In this document: piece after piece, positions 1 through 6,606 of the stretch | How positions within the stretch are numbered: the stretch's first letter is position 1 | How the letters are laid out: each line of letters opens with the position of its first letter | Origin: Rikenellaceae bacterium | GTDB lineage: Bacteria; Bacteroidota; Bacteroidia; Bacteroidales; Rikenellaceae | NCBI GenBank assembly: GCA_021203585.1 | Contig: JAJQAW010000373.1 | Span: 1,171-11,904, forward strand | Length of the DNA: 10,734 nt | Direction: 5' to 3' | The notes under the pieces: model-generated | What the model was told of the DNA's origin: nothing | What the model saw: only the letters and a program-made list of their open reading frames with translations | The model's database searches: none | Made by a program: the position numbers and the translations under genes

Positions 1-2
1 GA

Positions 3-98
3 AGTTCCGGTCACTCCGGAGCAGCGACTGATCCCAAACCTCCGGCTACCGGCCGGCATAACCTCCCCGAGAAACGATTGAAGAAAATTATTTACTAA
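3..98 (+). CDS. possible C-terminal tail of an upstream gene (partial)
   Basis: Reading frame 3 is open from the window edge to a TAA at 96-98, five bases before the ATG of the barrel gene. The 31-residue tail is Pro/Gly/Ser-rich, then basic, and ends in KRLKKIIY. The close spacing, and the lack of any TAnnTTTG promoter box in the first 103 bases, would fit an operon in which the barrel gene is the distal member. Frame 1 is also open until a TGA at 79-81, so the frame choice is uncertain. No family can be named from this fragment. Confidence 0.3.
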   Translation, partial: SSGHSGAATDPKPPATGRHNLPEKRLKKIIY

Positions 99-103
99 AC
101 TTA

Positions 104-715
104 ATGATTAAAATGAAGAGATTACTGATCGGAATTTTGGCCCTAACAGGTATCGTTGCCACACCGGCTAGGGCACAGGAGATAAGCTATGGCGTAAAAG
201 CGGAATGGAATATATCCAACTACATCGTGAAAAATGCAGTGCAGGTGAAAAGCGATATGAAAAGCGGAGTCACCCTCGGCGGATTTGCCAAAATGGATAT
301 CACCAACGCTTTTGCCGTTCAACCGGAATTGCTGGTTCATTACCAGAATTCGGATTACCGTGCCAAATCGGGCGGCAGAGTAGATAATCTGACTTATTGG
401 GGGCTGGAAATACCGGTTTATGCCCTGGGGCAACTGCACACCAAATCCGGCAACCGCTTGTATGCGGGAATCGGACCCTATGTGGGCTACGGTTTATCGT
501 TGAAATTGGACCAGAAGCCGAAAGTGGATTTTTACGATAAGGAAGATTACCAGCGGTGGGATTTCGGAGGAAAGGTAACCGTCGGTTATGAATTTGCCGC
601 CGGGCTCCAATTCAATGTCAGCTACCGGATCGGCGTAATCAATGCCGTGGACAAGAAAGACGATCAAAAAATGTTGCCGCAAGCCCTCTCTTTCGGAGTC
701 GGATTTCGTTTTTAA
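104..715 (+). CDS. small outer-membrane beta-barrel protein (porin/PorT-like family)
   Basis: The 203-residue protein is predicted to be exported and to fold as a small barrel in the outer membrane. Residues 4-24 form a signal peptide: basic MKR, a hydrophobic core, then an ARA-Q signal peptidase I site. The mature part shows alternating hydrophobic/polar strands separated by charged turns (for example YGVKAEW, GGFAKMDI, LYAGIGPYVGYG, FNVSYRIGV). It ends in SFGVGFRF, a final strand with terminal Phe as expected for BAM recognition. Length fits an eight-strand barrel of the Bacteroidetes outer-membrane beta-barrel (OMP_b-brl) families. Whether it is a pore or a structural protein cannot be told. 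ATG at 104 is taken; ATG at 113 (MKRLL) would give an equally good signal peptide. A strong intrinsic terminator follows 18 bases after the stop. The class call is fairly safe; the specific function is unknown. Confidence 0.8.
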   Translation: MIKMKRLLIGILALTGIVATPARAQEISYGVKAEWNISNYIVKNAVQVKSDMKSGVTLGGFAKMDITNAFAVQPELLVHYQNSDYRAKSGGRVDNLTYWGLEIPVYALGQLHTKSGNRLYAGIGPYVGYGLSLKLDQKPKVDFYDKEDYQRWDFGGKVTVGYEFAAGLQFNVSYRIGVINAVDKKDDQKMLPQALSFGVGFRF

Positions 716-733
716 TTCCTTCATGAACACAAC

Positions 734-761
734 ACAGGGAGTAGTTTCTCCCTGTTTTTTT
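734..761 (+). terminator. Rho-independent terminator of the barrel gene
   Basis: A perfect 8-bp stem, ACAGGGAG (734-741) with CTCCCTGT (748-755), has a six-base loop TAGTTT and runs into seven T residues (755-761). It lies 18 bases downstream of the barrel gene stop, so transcription most likely ends here on the + strand. Confidence 0.9.
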
Positions 762-856
762 CGGAATCCTGCCGCAATCCACCTTCGATTCGAAAGGGTT
801 TCCCTGGGCCCGATACACTTTTTCGTGCTCCTGCAATTCCATATTCCAGGCGATAC

Positions 857-883
857 GGGCTCGAAGCGATACACTTCGAGCCC
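857..883. repeat. perfect inverted repeat in the convergent gap, no U-tract
   Basis: GGGCTCGAAG (857-866) and CTTCGAGCCC (874-883) are exact reverse complements separated by CGATACA, giving a 10-bp, GC-rich hairpin on either strand. Neither side has a T-run, so it is not a canonical intrinsic terminator. It lies between the convergent barrel gene (+) and LolD-like gene (-). The word CGATAC recurs nearby (about 815 and 851) as well as in the loop. It could stabilise the 3' end of the minus-strand transcript or belong to a dispersed repeat; neither can be decided from one copy. The rest of 762-995 shows nothing I can support as a gene. Confidence 0.6.
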
Positions 884-995
884 CGGAATCGGACGGACCG
901 TCATACCTACCGGGCCAAGCCATACATTCATTGACCGAACCGGCGCTAGTCCTGCGGAGACCGGAAGAATTAAAAGCAACCCCGGCATCGGAGTA

Positions 996-1652
996 TCAGG
1001 GCACGATCAGCCCGTCGATCATTTCGATTTTGCGGTCCGACATGCCGGCTAATTGTTCATCGTGGGTCACAATGACGATGGTTAGCCCGAGCCTATCGCG
1101 CAATTCGAAAAACAGCCGGTGCAATTCCTCTCGGTTTTTGGTATCCAGGTTCCCGGAAGGTTCGTCGGCCAACAAAACGGCCGGATCGTTGACCAGTGCC
1201 CGGGCGATGGCCACCCGTTGTTGTTCCCCCCCGGAGAGTTCCGCCGGCTTATGGGTCAGCCGGTGCGACAAACCCAGCAGTTCCAGCAGTTCCTCCGCCT
1301 TTTGTCCGGCCGAAGACCGATCCAGACCGGCGATAAAAGCGGGGATCATCACATTTTCCAGGGCCGTAAATTCCGGTAAAAGATGGTGAAATTGAAAAAC
1401 AAATCCGATTTTTCGATTCCGAAACCGGGCCATTTGCTTTTCGCCGAGCGTATGAACCGGCACACCGTCGATTTCGATTTGGCCGCTGTCGAGCTTGCCC
1501 AGCGTACCTAGTATTTGCAGCAGGGTCGTTTTCCCCGCCCCGCTCGGTCCGACAATCGATACCACTTCTGCTTTTGCGACCGCCAGGTCGATCCCTTTCA
1601 GCACCTGCAGTGCACCGTAGGATTTACGGATATTTTGAGTTCGAATCATCAT
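996..1652 (-). CDS. lolD: LolD-type ABC transporter ATP-binding protein
   Basis: This 218-residue protein is a single ABC ATPase domain of the LolD/MacB/FtsE group, which powers extraction of lipoproteins from the inner membrane with LolC/LolE-type permeases. Visible motifs in order are Walker A GPSGAGKT (35-42), Q-loop Q87 in [17 protein letters not shown], signature LSGGEQQR (139-146), Walker B VLLADEP (159-165) followed by SGNLD, and H-loop H197 in VTHD. The [15 protein letters not shown] stretch and the short length favour LolD over FtsE or MacB, but the ATPase alone is not decisive. No permease gene lies in this window; separation from lolC/E is common in Bacteroidetes (family knowledge). 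Two ATG codons lie in tandem (1650-1652 and 1647-1649), so the protein may start one residue later. No clear promoter box is visible directly upstream; read-through from murA is possible. Confidence 0.85.
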   Translation of the reverse strand: MMIRTQNIRKSYGALQVLKGIDLAVAKAEVVSIVGPSGAGKTTLLQILGTLGKLDSGQIEIDGVPVHTLGEKQMARFRNRKIGFVFQFHHLLPEFTALENVMIPAFIAGLDRSSAGQKAEELLELLGLSHRLTHKPAELSGGEQQRVAIARALVNDPAVLLADEPSGNLDTKNREELHRLFFELRDRLGLTIVIVTHDEQLAGMSDRKIEMIDGLIVP

Positions 1653-2126
1653 AAGTCTTTCATCTTGCCGGTTAGCCGTATTAATCCTCGGAATGAAAAT
1701 TTACGGAAGTTCCGAAGCTTACCGTAGAGGTAGCGTAACGCGAACCCATCGGTGCGATTGAGTCGGACATCGCCCCTCCACCCGGTCTCCGGTTCGTGCC
1801 ACGGCCCGCTACGAGGTTTCCACACAAAATAGTGCCCGGTCCCCTGGGTCCGGTGCCATAATCCGGACCATTAAACCGGCCGTCTGCCTCCATCCGGTCG
1901 ATTCGCATTTCCTGAAACCGGTGCCGATGGGTACCGATCGCTTCCGGCCTCGCACAGGGCCGCAAGGTCCGGTATGGCGATGGTCCTTTGCTGTCGATCG
2001 ACGGCAGCCCAGTAAAAGAATCGGCCCCAGCACTACTCGTACTACCGAGCGGTTGTTCCGCGAGCGAAAAAGATCGGGCAAAGAGCCATAAGCGATTATT
2101 TTTAAACCGGTCCGGGCGCGAGTGGA
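1653..2126. other. 474-bp GC-rich intergenic region between murA and the LolD-like gene
   Basis: No protein of recognisable family lies here. The stretch is rich in CCGGT words and has small inverted repeats: GGTCCGG (1847-1853) with CCGGACC (1863-1869), and CGGTGCC (1919-1925) with GGTACCG (1930-1936, one G-U pair). No T-run terminator follows murA on the minus strand and no good TAnnTTTG box precedes the LolD-like gene. The gap is unusually long for two same-strand genes in this window. It may be decayed coding sequence, a long structured transcript region, or host the doubtful ORF described separately. Confidence 0.5.
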
Positions 2127-2130
2127 TCAT
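1681..2130 (-). CDS. doubtful 149-residue ORF overlapping the murA stop codon
   Basis: An ATG shares the ATGA tetranucleotide with the murA TGA stop (2127-2130), the arrangement typical of translational coupling. The frame stays open to a TAA at 1681-1683, 28 bases before the LolD-like gene, so it fills almost the whole gap. Against it, the product is rich in Arg, Gly, Pro and Ser, has no regular hydrophobic pattern, signal peptide or known motif, and its codon use looks less regular than in the neighbouring genes. A second overlapping frame (1809-2081, minus) is also open, so chance openness in GC-rich DNA is a fair explanation. It could also be a decayed gene. No function is proposed. Confidence 0.2.
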   Translation of the reverse strand: MIHSRPDRFKNNRLWLFARSFSLAEQPLGSTSSAGADSFTGLPSIDSKGPSPYRTLRPCARPEAIGTHRHRFQEMRIDRMEADGRFNGPDYGTGPRGPGTILCGNLVAGRGTNRRPGGGAMSDSIAPMGSRYATSTVSFGTSVNFHSED

Positions 2131-3434
2131 TCGATCCGCCGAATATCGGCCCCCAGGGCATTCAATCTTCCATCGATATCCTGATAGCCGCGGTCGATCT
2201 GTTCGATATTCTGAATCGTACTGATTCCGTCGGCCGTCATTGCGGCAATCAGCAGCGCTACCCCGGCCCGGATATCGGGTGAGGTCATGACCGTGGGCCG
2301 CAGCCGGAATTTGCGATCGTGACCGATTACGGTGGCTCGGTGGGGATCGCAGAGAATAATCTGGGCTCCCATATCGATCAGTTTATCCACGAAGAACAAG
2401 CGGCTTTCGAACATTTTTTGATGAATCAATACCGCCCCTTGAGCCTGCGTGGCGACGACCAGAAAAACCGACAACAGGTCCGGAGTAAGTCCCGGCCACG
2501 GAGCATCGGCAATGGTCATGATGGAACCGTCGATGAAGCTGTCGATCACGTAATGGTCGTGTTTCGGGATCAAGATATCGTCTCCCTGCTGCACAAAATT
2601 GATGCCCATCCGTTGGAATTGCTGCGGTATGATGCCCAAATTATCGAACGAAACGTTTTTGATCGTGATTTCGGAAGCGGTCATGGCAGCCATACCGATG
2701 AAACTACCCACTTCGATCATATCGGGAAGCATCGTATGCTCGGTACCGCCGAGCGAATCCACACCGTCGATGGTCAACAGATTGGAGGCGATGCCGGAAA
2801 TTTTAGCTCCCATCCGGTTGAGCATTTTACACAGCTGCTGCAAATAGGGCTCGCAGGCGGCATTGTAAATGGTCGTAGTCCCGCGCGCCAATACGGCTGC
2901 CATAACGATGTTGGCCGTTCCGGTCACCGAGGCCTCATCCAGCAGCATGTACGTACCTTGCAAGTGCTTCCCTTCCACCGTGTAAAAATGGGAATCGGTG
3001 TCGAAATTAAACCGGGCCCCCAATTTCTGGAATCCGATAAAATGGGTATCCAAGCGTCTCCGCCCAATTTTATCTCCTCCCGGTTTGGGAATATAGCCCA
3101 CTCCGAATCGGGCCAGCAGCGGACCGATCACCATCACCGAGCCGCGCAAACGGGCCGCCCGGTCGCGGTACTCCCGGCTTTGAAGGTATGGCAGATCGAC
3201 TTCCCGGGCTTCGAAAGTATAACTGGAGGGACCGATTTGTTCGACTTTTACGCCCATAGCCCGCAACAGATCGATCAGCTGCAGGACATCCACAATGGCC
3301 GGAACATTGTGGATCGTCACTTTTTCGGGTGTCAGCAAAACCGCGCAGAGAATCTGCAGTGCTTCGTTTTTGGCTCCCTGGGGAGTGATCTCCCCTTTGA
3401 GGCAGCAACCGCCTCGTACTTCGAATGTTGCCAT
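2127..3434 (-). CDS. murA: UDP-N-acetylglucosamine 1-carboxyvinyltransferase
   Basis: MurA transfers enolpyruvate from phosphoenolpyruvate to UDP-GlcNAc, the first committed step of peptidoglycan synthesis, in the cytoplasm. The 435-residue protein is full length and starts MATFEVRGG. It has the substrate-binding GAKNEAL with K22 and N23, the LRGSVMVIGPLLARFG segment (about 97-111), and the catalytic-loop region PKPGGDKIGRRRLD (117-129). In the E. coli enzyme that loop is PGGCTIGARPVD with catalytic Cys115; here the residue is Asp (D121), as in naturally fosfomycin-insensitive MurA enzymes. Later it has DEASVTGTAN and the PDMIEVGSFIGMAA segment typical of the Bacteroidetes form. It is divergent from rnr, with a candidate promoter and palindromic sites directly before the ATG. 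No second EPT-family gene is visible here. Identification is very secure. Confidence 0.97.
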   Translation of the reverse strand: MATFEVRGGCCLKGEITPQGAKNEALQILCAVLLTPEKVTIHNVPAIVDVLQLIDLLRAMGVKVEQIGPSSYTFEAREVDLPYLQSREYRDRAARLRGSVMVIGPLLARFGVGYIPKPGGDKIGRRRLDTHFIGFQKLGARFNFDTDSHFYTVEGKHLQGTYMLLDEASVTGTANIVMAAVLARGTTTIYNAACEPYLQQLCKMLNRMGAKISGIASNLLTIDGVDSLGGTEHTMLPDMIEVGSFIGMAAMTASEITIKNVSFDNLGIIPQQFQRMGINFVQQGDDILIPKHDHYVIDSFIDGSIMTIADAPWPGLTPDLLSVFLVVATQAQGAVLIHQKMFESRLFFVDKLIDMGAQIILCDPHRATVIGHDRKFRLRPTVMTSPDIRAGVALLIAAMTADGISTIQNIEQIDRGYQDIDGRLNALGADIRRIE

Positions 3435-3486
3435 AGATTAATCTCGTTTGGATCGATAAATATACTAAAAAACGAGAGATAATCTC
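3435..3486 (-). promoter_or_regulatory. murA promoter region with two operator-like palindromes
   Basis: A -7-like box TATATTTA (consensus TAnnTTTG) reads on the minus strand at 3464-3457, with its transcript expected to start about 15 bases before the murA ATG. Two palindromes with the same AGAT/ATCT half-sites flank it: AGATTAATCT at 3435-3444, abutting the ATG, and GAGATAATCTC at 3476-3486. Their centres are about 41.5 bp apart, close to four helical turns. A longer inverted pair, TCTCGTTT (3442-3449) and AAACGAGA (3470-3477), overlaps them. This looks like an operator, but the regulator is unknown and no -33 TTTG is evident. Confidence 0.45.
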
Positions 3487-3520
3487 ATAAAAAGCGATTT
3501 CTACTTAAGCCGGAACGGGT

Positions 3521-3682
3521 TTACCGGAAAAACCGACGGACCGGTTTGCCGCTCGGTACAGGGATGTTCCGGAAGCCATAGGTCAGCCAAGCATTGAAAA
3601 TTCCGCCTCCGGCGAACCCTGCTACAAGCGGATTTTCCGGTACACCGGCCGCTAAATCTTCGGGCAATGTGACGTTTCGCAT
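3521..3682 (-). CDS. possible short ORF or gene remnant between murA and rnr
   Basis: Reading from an ATG at 3682-3680, this 53-residue frame starts MRNVTLPEDLAAG and ends at TAA 3523-3521. Its middle reads AGFAGGGIFNAWLTYGF, and its codon use resembles that of the real genes here. It may be a small hypothetical protein or the C-terminal remnant of a lost gene. The same frame stays open backwards into rnr, where it is only a shadow. The ATG lies under the rnr promoter region, there is no recognised promoter on its own strand, and I do not recognise a family. The rest of 3487-3722 holds the rnr promoter and nothing else I can support. Confidence 0.25.
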   Translation of the reverse strand: MRNVTLPEDLAAGVPENPLVAGFAGGGIFNAWLTYGFRNIPVPSGKPVRRFFR

Positions 3683-3693
3683 GACTTTTGTTG

Positions 3694-3701
3694 TACCTTT
3701 G
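3694..3701 (+). promoter_or_regulatory. rnr promoter -7 box
   Basis: TACCTTTG matches the Bacteroidetes TAnnTTTG -7 consensus exactly, 21 bases before the ATG at 3723. Transcription should start near 3707, giving a leader of about 16 bases. This rules out the more upstream in-frame ATG at 3594. A -33 element is not clear; TTTCG at 3675-3679 is a weak candidate. Confidence 0.7.
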
Positions 3702-3722
3702 CGGGGTATTAAACGAAAGAGA

Positions 3723-5939
3723 ATGAGTAAACAAACTACGCGGTCAACTGGACGTAAGAAGAAATCGGATGCAAAACCGACCGCAGACAAAGTACGGAAC
3801 GACGTGTTCCGTGTATTCAAGAACAACCCGACCCGCGCAATTACCCTTAAACAGGTCAATGTCATCGTAACCGCTCAAAACGCGGGAATCAAAGTCAATG
3901 TACGGGATGTCATCCAGAGCTTGATGCACGAAGGTCTGGTCGAGCAACTGGGAAACGGCAAATATAAACTCCGGATGGGGCAGGCGGATTATATCACCGG
4001 AGTGGTGGATATGACTGCTTCCGGCACGCTTTATGTCATGGTCGAAGGGATGGAAAAGGACATCATGGTTGATGCCCGCAACTCCGGACACGCCCTGCAC
4101 GGGGATACGGTCAAGGTTCTGCCGATCCGTACCCGTCGCAACGGCGCCATCGAAGGAGAAGTAGTGGAAATCGTCCAACCTTCCCGCAAAAATTATGTCG
4201 GACGCATCGAATTGTCCAAACAATACGCATTCGTGCGTGTCGACAACAAAAAAATGCCGAACGATATTTTTATTCCCCTGCGCGAAACGAAGGGGGCCCG
4301 TGACGGGGATAAGGTACTGGTTCGGGTAGTTGAATGGCCGATGACCATGAAAAATCCGCTGGGAGAAATACTCGATGTGCTGGGCAAAGCCGGCGACAAC
4401 GATACCGAAATGCACGCCATTCTGGCCGAGTACGATCTTCCGTATATCTATCCGACCGAAGTCACGGACCAGGCACGTAAAATCTCCGATCAGATTACCG
4501 AGCAGGATTACCGGGAACGCCGGGATTTTCGCTCGATTCCGACCTTTACGATCGACCCGGCGGATGCCAAGGATTTCGACGACGCCCTGTCGATCCGCCG
4601 GATCAAGGACGGCGTCTGGGAAATCGGCGTTCACATTGCCGACGTGACCCATTACGTCAAGCCGGATACTCTACTGGAAACGGAAGCGCAAGAGCGGGCT
4701 ACCTCGGTATATCTGGTGGATCGAACGATTCCCATGCTTCCCGAGCGGCTATCCAATGAATTGTGCTCGCTCCGTCCACAAGAAGAAAAGCTTTGCTTTT
4801 CCGCTGTATTCGAACTCAATGAAAATGCGGACGTTTTGTCCGAGTGGTTCGGCCGGACCGTCATCTTTTCCGACCGTCGTTTTTCCTACGAAGAGGCACA
4901 GCAGGTGATCGAAACCGGAAAAGGCGATATGCAGGAGGAACTCCTCCGGCTCAATGAATTGGCCCAAAAAATGCGGGCGGCGCGCATCAAAAACGGAGCG
5001 ATCAGTTTCGAACGGGCCGAAGCCAAATTCGAACTGGACCACAAGGGCAAACCGATCCGGGTTTATTTCAAAGAGCCGAAGGAATCCAATATTCTGATCG
5101 AAGAATTTATGCTGCTGGCCAACCGGAAGGTGGCTGAATTTATCGGTAAAAAGAACCCGGGCCAGCGCAAAGAAAAAACCTTCGTTTACCGCATCCACGA
5201 TACCCCGTCACCGGAAAAACTGATCGAATTCAAGACGTTCATCACCCGTTTCGGCTATACCATGAAAGCCGAAAAAGGCCATGCCGTAGCCCGTGAGATG
5301 AATAAACTGCTGGGCCAGGTGAAAAATAAAGCAGAAGAAAACATCGTATCCACGCTGGCCATCCGCACGATGGCCAAAGCGGTTTATTCGACCGAAAATA
5401 TCGGCCATTACGGATTGGCTTTCGATTATTATACCCATTTCACCTCGCCCATCCGCCGCTATCCCGATATGATGGTGCACCGGTTGTTGGCGCATTACCT
5501 GGCCGGAGGAAAATCCGAGGATCAGGATTATTACCAACGCCAGTGCGACCATTCCTCCGCCATGGAAAGCCGTGCCACGGAAGCCGAACGGGCTTCGATT
5601 AAATACAAGATGGTCGAATTCATGCAGGACAAAATCGATCAGCAGTTCAATGGCGTCATTTCCGGAGTTACCGAATGGGGCATCTACGTAGAACTGGAAG
5701 AAAACCTGATCGAAGGCATGGTCTCCCTGCGCGATATGACGGACGATCAGTATGTCTACGACGACAAGGCCTACCGGGTATCGGGCCGCCACCACGGCCG
5801 CACCTTTTCCCTGGGCGACCGGATGCGCATCCAGGTCATGCGCGCCGACCTGGCCCGCAAGCTGCTGGATTTCGAAATGGTCGACAAGTATGATTTCGAT
5901 ACCCGCCGGTTAGAATCGGTGGGAAAAAATTCCGGATAA
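3723..5939 (+). CDS. rnr: ribonuclease R (3'-5' exoribonuclease, RNB family)
   Basis: RNase R processively degrades structured RNA, taking part in mRNA decay and rRNA quality control in the cytoplasm. With the start at 3723 (MSKQTTRSTGRKKK) the protein has 738 residues, normal for the family. Domains in order: a basic N-terminal tail, a winged-helix domain (about 25-84, RNDVFRVFKNNP to KYKLR), cold-shock OB folds (about 88-225), the RNB catalytic domain (about 270-595) and a C-terminal S1 domain (about 640-721, FNGVISGVTEWGIYVELEE). The catalytic acidic motif IDPADAKDFDDA is at 277-288, and HFTSPIRRYPDMMVHR at 572-587 is the conserved RNA-binding signature. The open frame extends back to an ATG at 3594, but a perfect -7 box lies inside that extension, so the start at 3723 is chosen. 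Divergent from murA, convergent with the lipoprotein gene downstream, no clear terminator. Confidence 0.97.
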   Translation: MSKQTTRSTGRKKKSDAKPTADKVRNDVFRVFKNNPTRAITLKQVNVIVTAQNAGIKVNVRDVIQSLMHEGLVEQLGNGKYKLRMGQADYITGVVDMTASGTLYVMVEGMEKDIMVDARNSGHALHGDTVKVLPIRTRRNGAIEGEVVEIVQPSRKNYVGRIELSKQYAFVRVDNKKMPNDIFIPLRETKGARDGDKVLVRVVEWPMTMKNPLGEILDVLGKAGDNDTEMHAILAEYDLPYIYPTEVTDQARKISDQITEQDYRERRDFRSIPTFTIDPADAKDFDDALSIRRIKDGVWEIGVHIADVTHYVKPDTLLETEAQERATSVYLVDRTIPMLPERLSNELCSLRPQEEKLCFSAVFELNENADVLSEWFGRTVIFSDRRFSYEEAQQVIETGKGDMQEELLRLNELAQKMRAARIKNGAISFERAEAKFELDHKGKPIRVYFKEPKESNILIEEFMLLANRKVAEFIGKKNPGQRKEKTFVYRIHDTPSPEKLIEFKTFITRFGYTMKAEKGHAVAREMNKLLGQVKNKAEENIVSTLAIRTMAKAVYSTENIGHYGLAFDYYTHFTSPIRRYPDMMVHRLLAHYLAGGKSEDQDYYQRQCDHSSAMESRATEAERASIKYKMVEFMQDKIDQQFNGVISGVTEWGIYVELEENLIEGMVSLRDMTDDQYVYDDKAYRVSGRHHGRTFSLGDRMRIQVMRADLARKLLDFEMVDKYDFDTRRLESVGKNSG

Positions 5940-6001
5940 ATCATGCCATCCGGTCCCTGGAAAGACCGCCGGGTGCTGCTGCGATGAAGGATATGTTTCC
6001 C

Positions 6002-6376
6002 TTACGAATGCAAGGGTAAACCCTCGGAGTCTTTCTGAGTTTTCGTGAGGATTTCCAGTAAGGTATATTCCAGGGGATCTTGGTCCTGGGCCGGATTTTT
6101 TAATCGGGTTTGTTTCATTTTAATCCGATATTCATAACCTTCTTCGTACTCAAAGCCTCCTATGTAATGAGGGAACATTTCCCAATCCATGGAATCCTCA
6201 AATTTTACATAGTAAACAAATGGAACCGATGTAGATTCGTTCTCATTTTCCCTTTCTTGTACGCTGGAAGCTACGGTTACGGTGAAAATTTTATCGGAAT
6301 CTTCCTGGGTGCAGCCTAATGCGGATAATGAAAAAATAAAGATTACGGTTAGAATAAAATTTTTCATCGCGTACAT
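6002..6376 (-). CDS. small DUF4377-like lipoprotein
   Basis: The 124-residue protein starts with a basic/hydrophobic leader (MKNFILTVIFIFSLSALGC) ending in a lipobox-like SALGC with Cys22, so it is probably lipid-anchored. The residues after the Cys (TQEDSD) are acidic, reminiscent of the Bacteroidetes lipoprotein export signal that sends lipoproteins to the cell surface (inference). The mature part has D64-W65-E66, then GFEYEEGYEYRIKMK (74-88), a Pro/Asp-rich turn, and YTLLEILTKT (104-113). This matches the DUF4377 pattern (W..f...I.GF.YE.GYEY.l.V, then Y.L.E..sK), a domain of unknown function often found in small lipoproteins or beside HslJ/META domains. Start is at 6376 or, three residues later, at 6367 (MKNF). 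It has its own promoter and converges with rnr. Confidence 0.75.
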   Translation of the reverse strand: MYAMKNFILTVIFIFSLSALGCTQEDSDKIFTVTVASSVQERENENESTSVPFVYYVKFEDSMDWEMFPHYIGGFEYEEGYEYRIKMKQTRLKNPAQDQDPLEYTLLEILTKTQKDSEGLPLHS

Positions 6377-6407
6377 GTGGTCAATGAAGAAGTGAAGTGA
6401 ATCAATA

Positions 6408-6415
6408 CAAATATA
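6408..6415 (-). promoter_or_regulatory. promoter -7 box of the DUF4377-like lipoprotein gene
   Basis: On the minus strand TATATTTG matches TAnnTTTG exactly, about 31 bases before the ATG at 6376. A T-rich stretch (TGTTTTTTCG on the minus strand, about 6427-6436) sits where a -33 element would be. The gap 6416-6606 between this and the panD stop shows no gene. Confidence 0.6.
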
Positions 6416-6606
6416 AAATATATCCTCGAAAAAACATGTGAATTAATCCTGTCATGGAAATAATCCGGATATACACAGATCCCTGCCATCCGATGAGGCT
6501 AATGCCGGAAAAACAGCGTAAAATGCAAGTATCAATGGAATAACCGGAGCCCTCTTTGCGGCGCATGGTCTGAAAACGGTATCGGAACGGAGCCGTGACA
6601 AAGCGG

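Noticed and set aside
494..988. 164-codon minus-strand ORF downstream of and overlapping the barrel gene
   Set aside because: It runs antisense through the barrel gene and its terminator, has no domain-like character, and the barrel gene explains the coding signal.
1653..1740. TAAATTTT as a promoter of the LolD-like gene
   Set aside because: Lacks the final G of TAnnTTTG and no -33 TTTG lies at the proper distance.
2319..3482. 387-codon plus-strand ORF antisense to murA
   Set aside because: It is a shadow of murA: His/Gln-rich composition, no motif, and it covers the murA promoter region.
3744..4652. 302-codon minus-strand ORF antisense to rnr
   Set aside because: Shadow of the rnr winged-helix and cold-shock region; no independent start signal or family resemblance.
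5950..5968. Possible terminator hairpin after rnr (CGGTC / GACCG)
   Set aside because: Only five perfect base pairs with an eight-base loop and no T-run on either strand.
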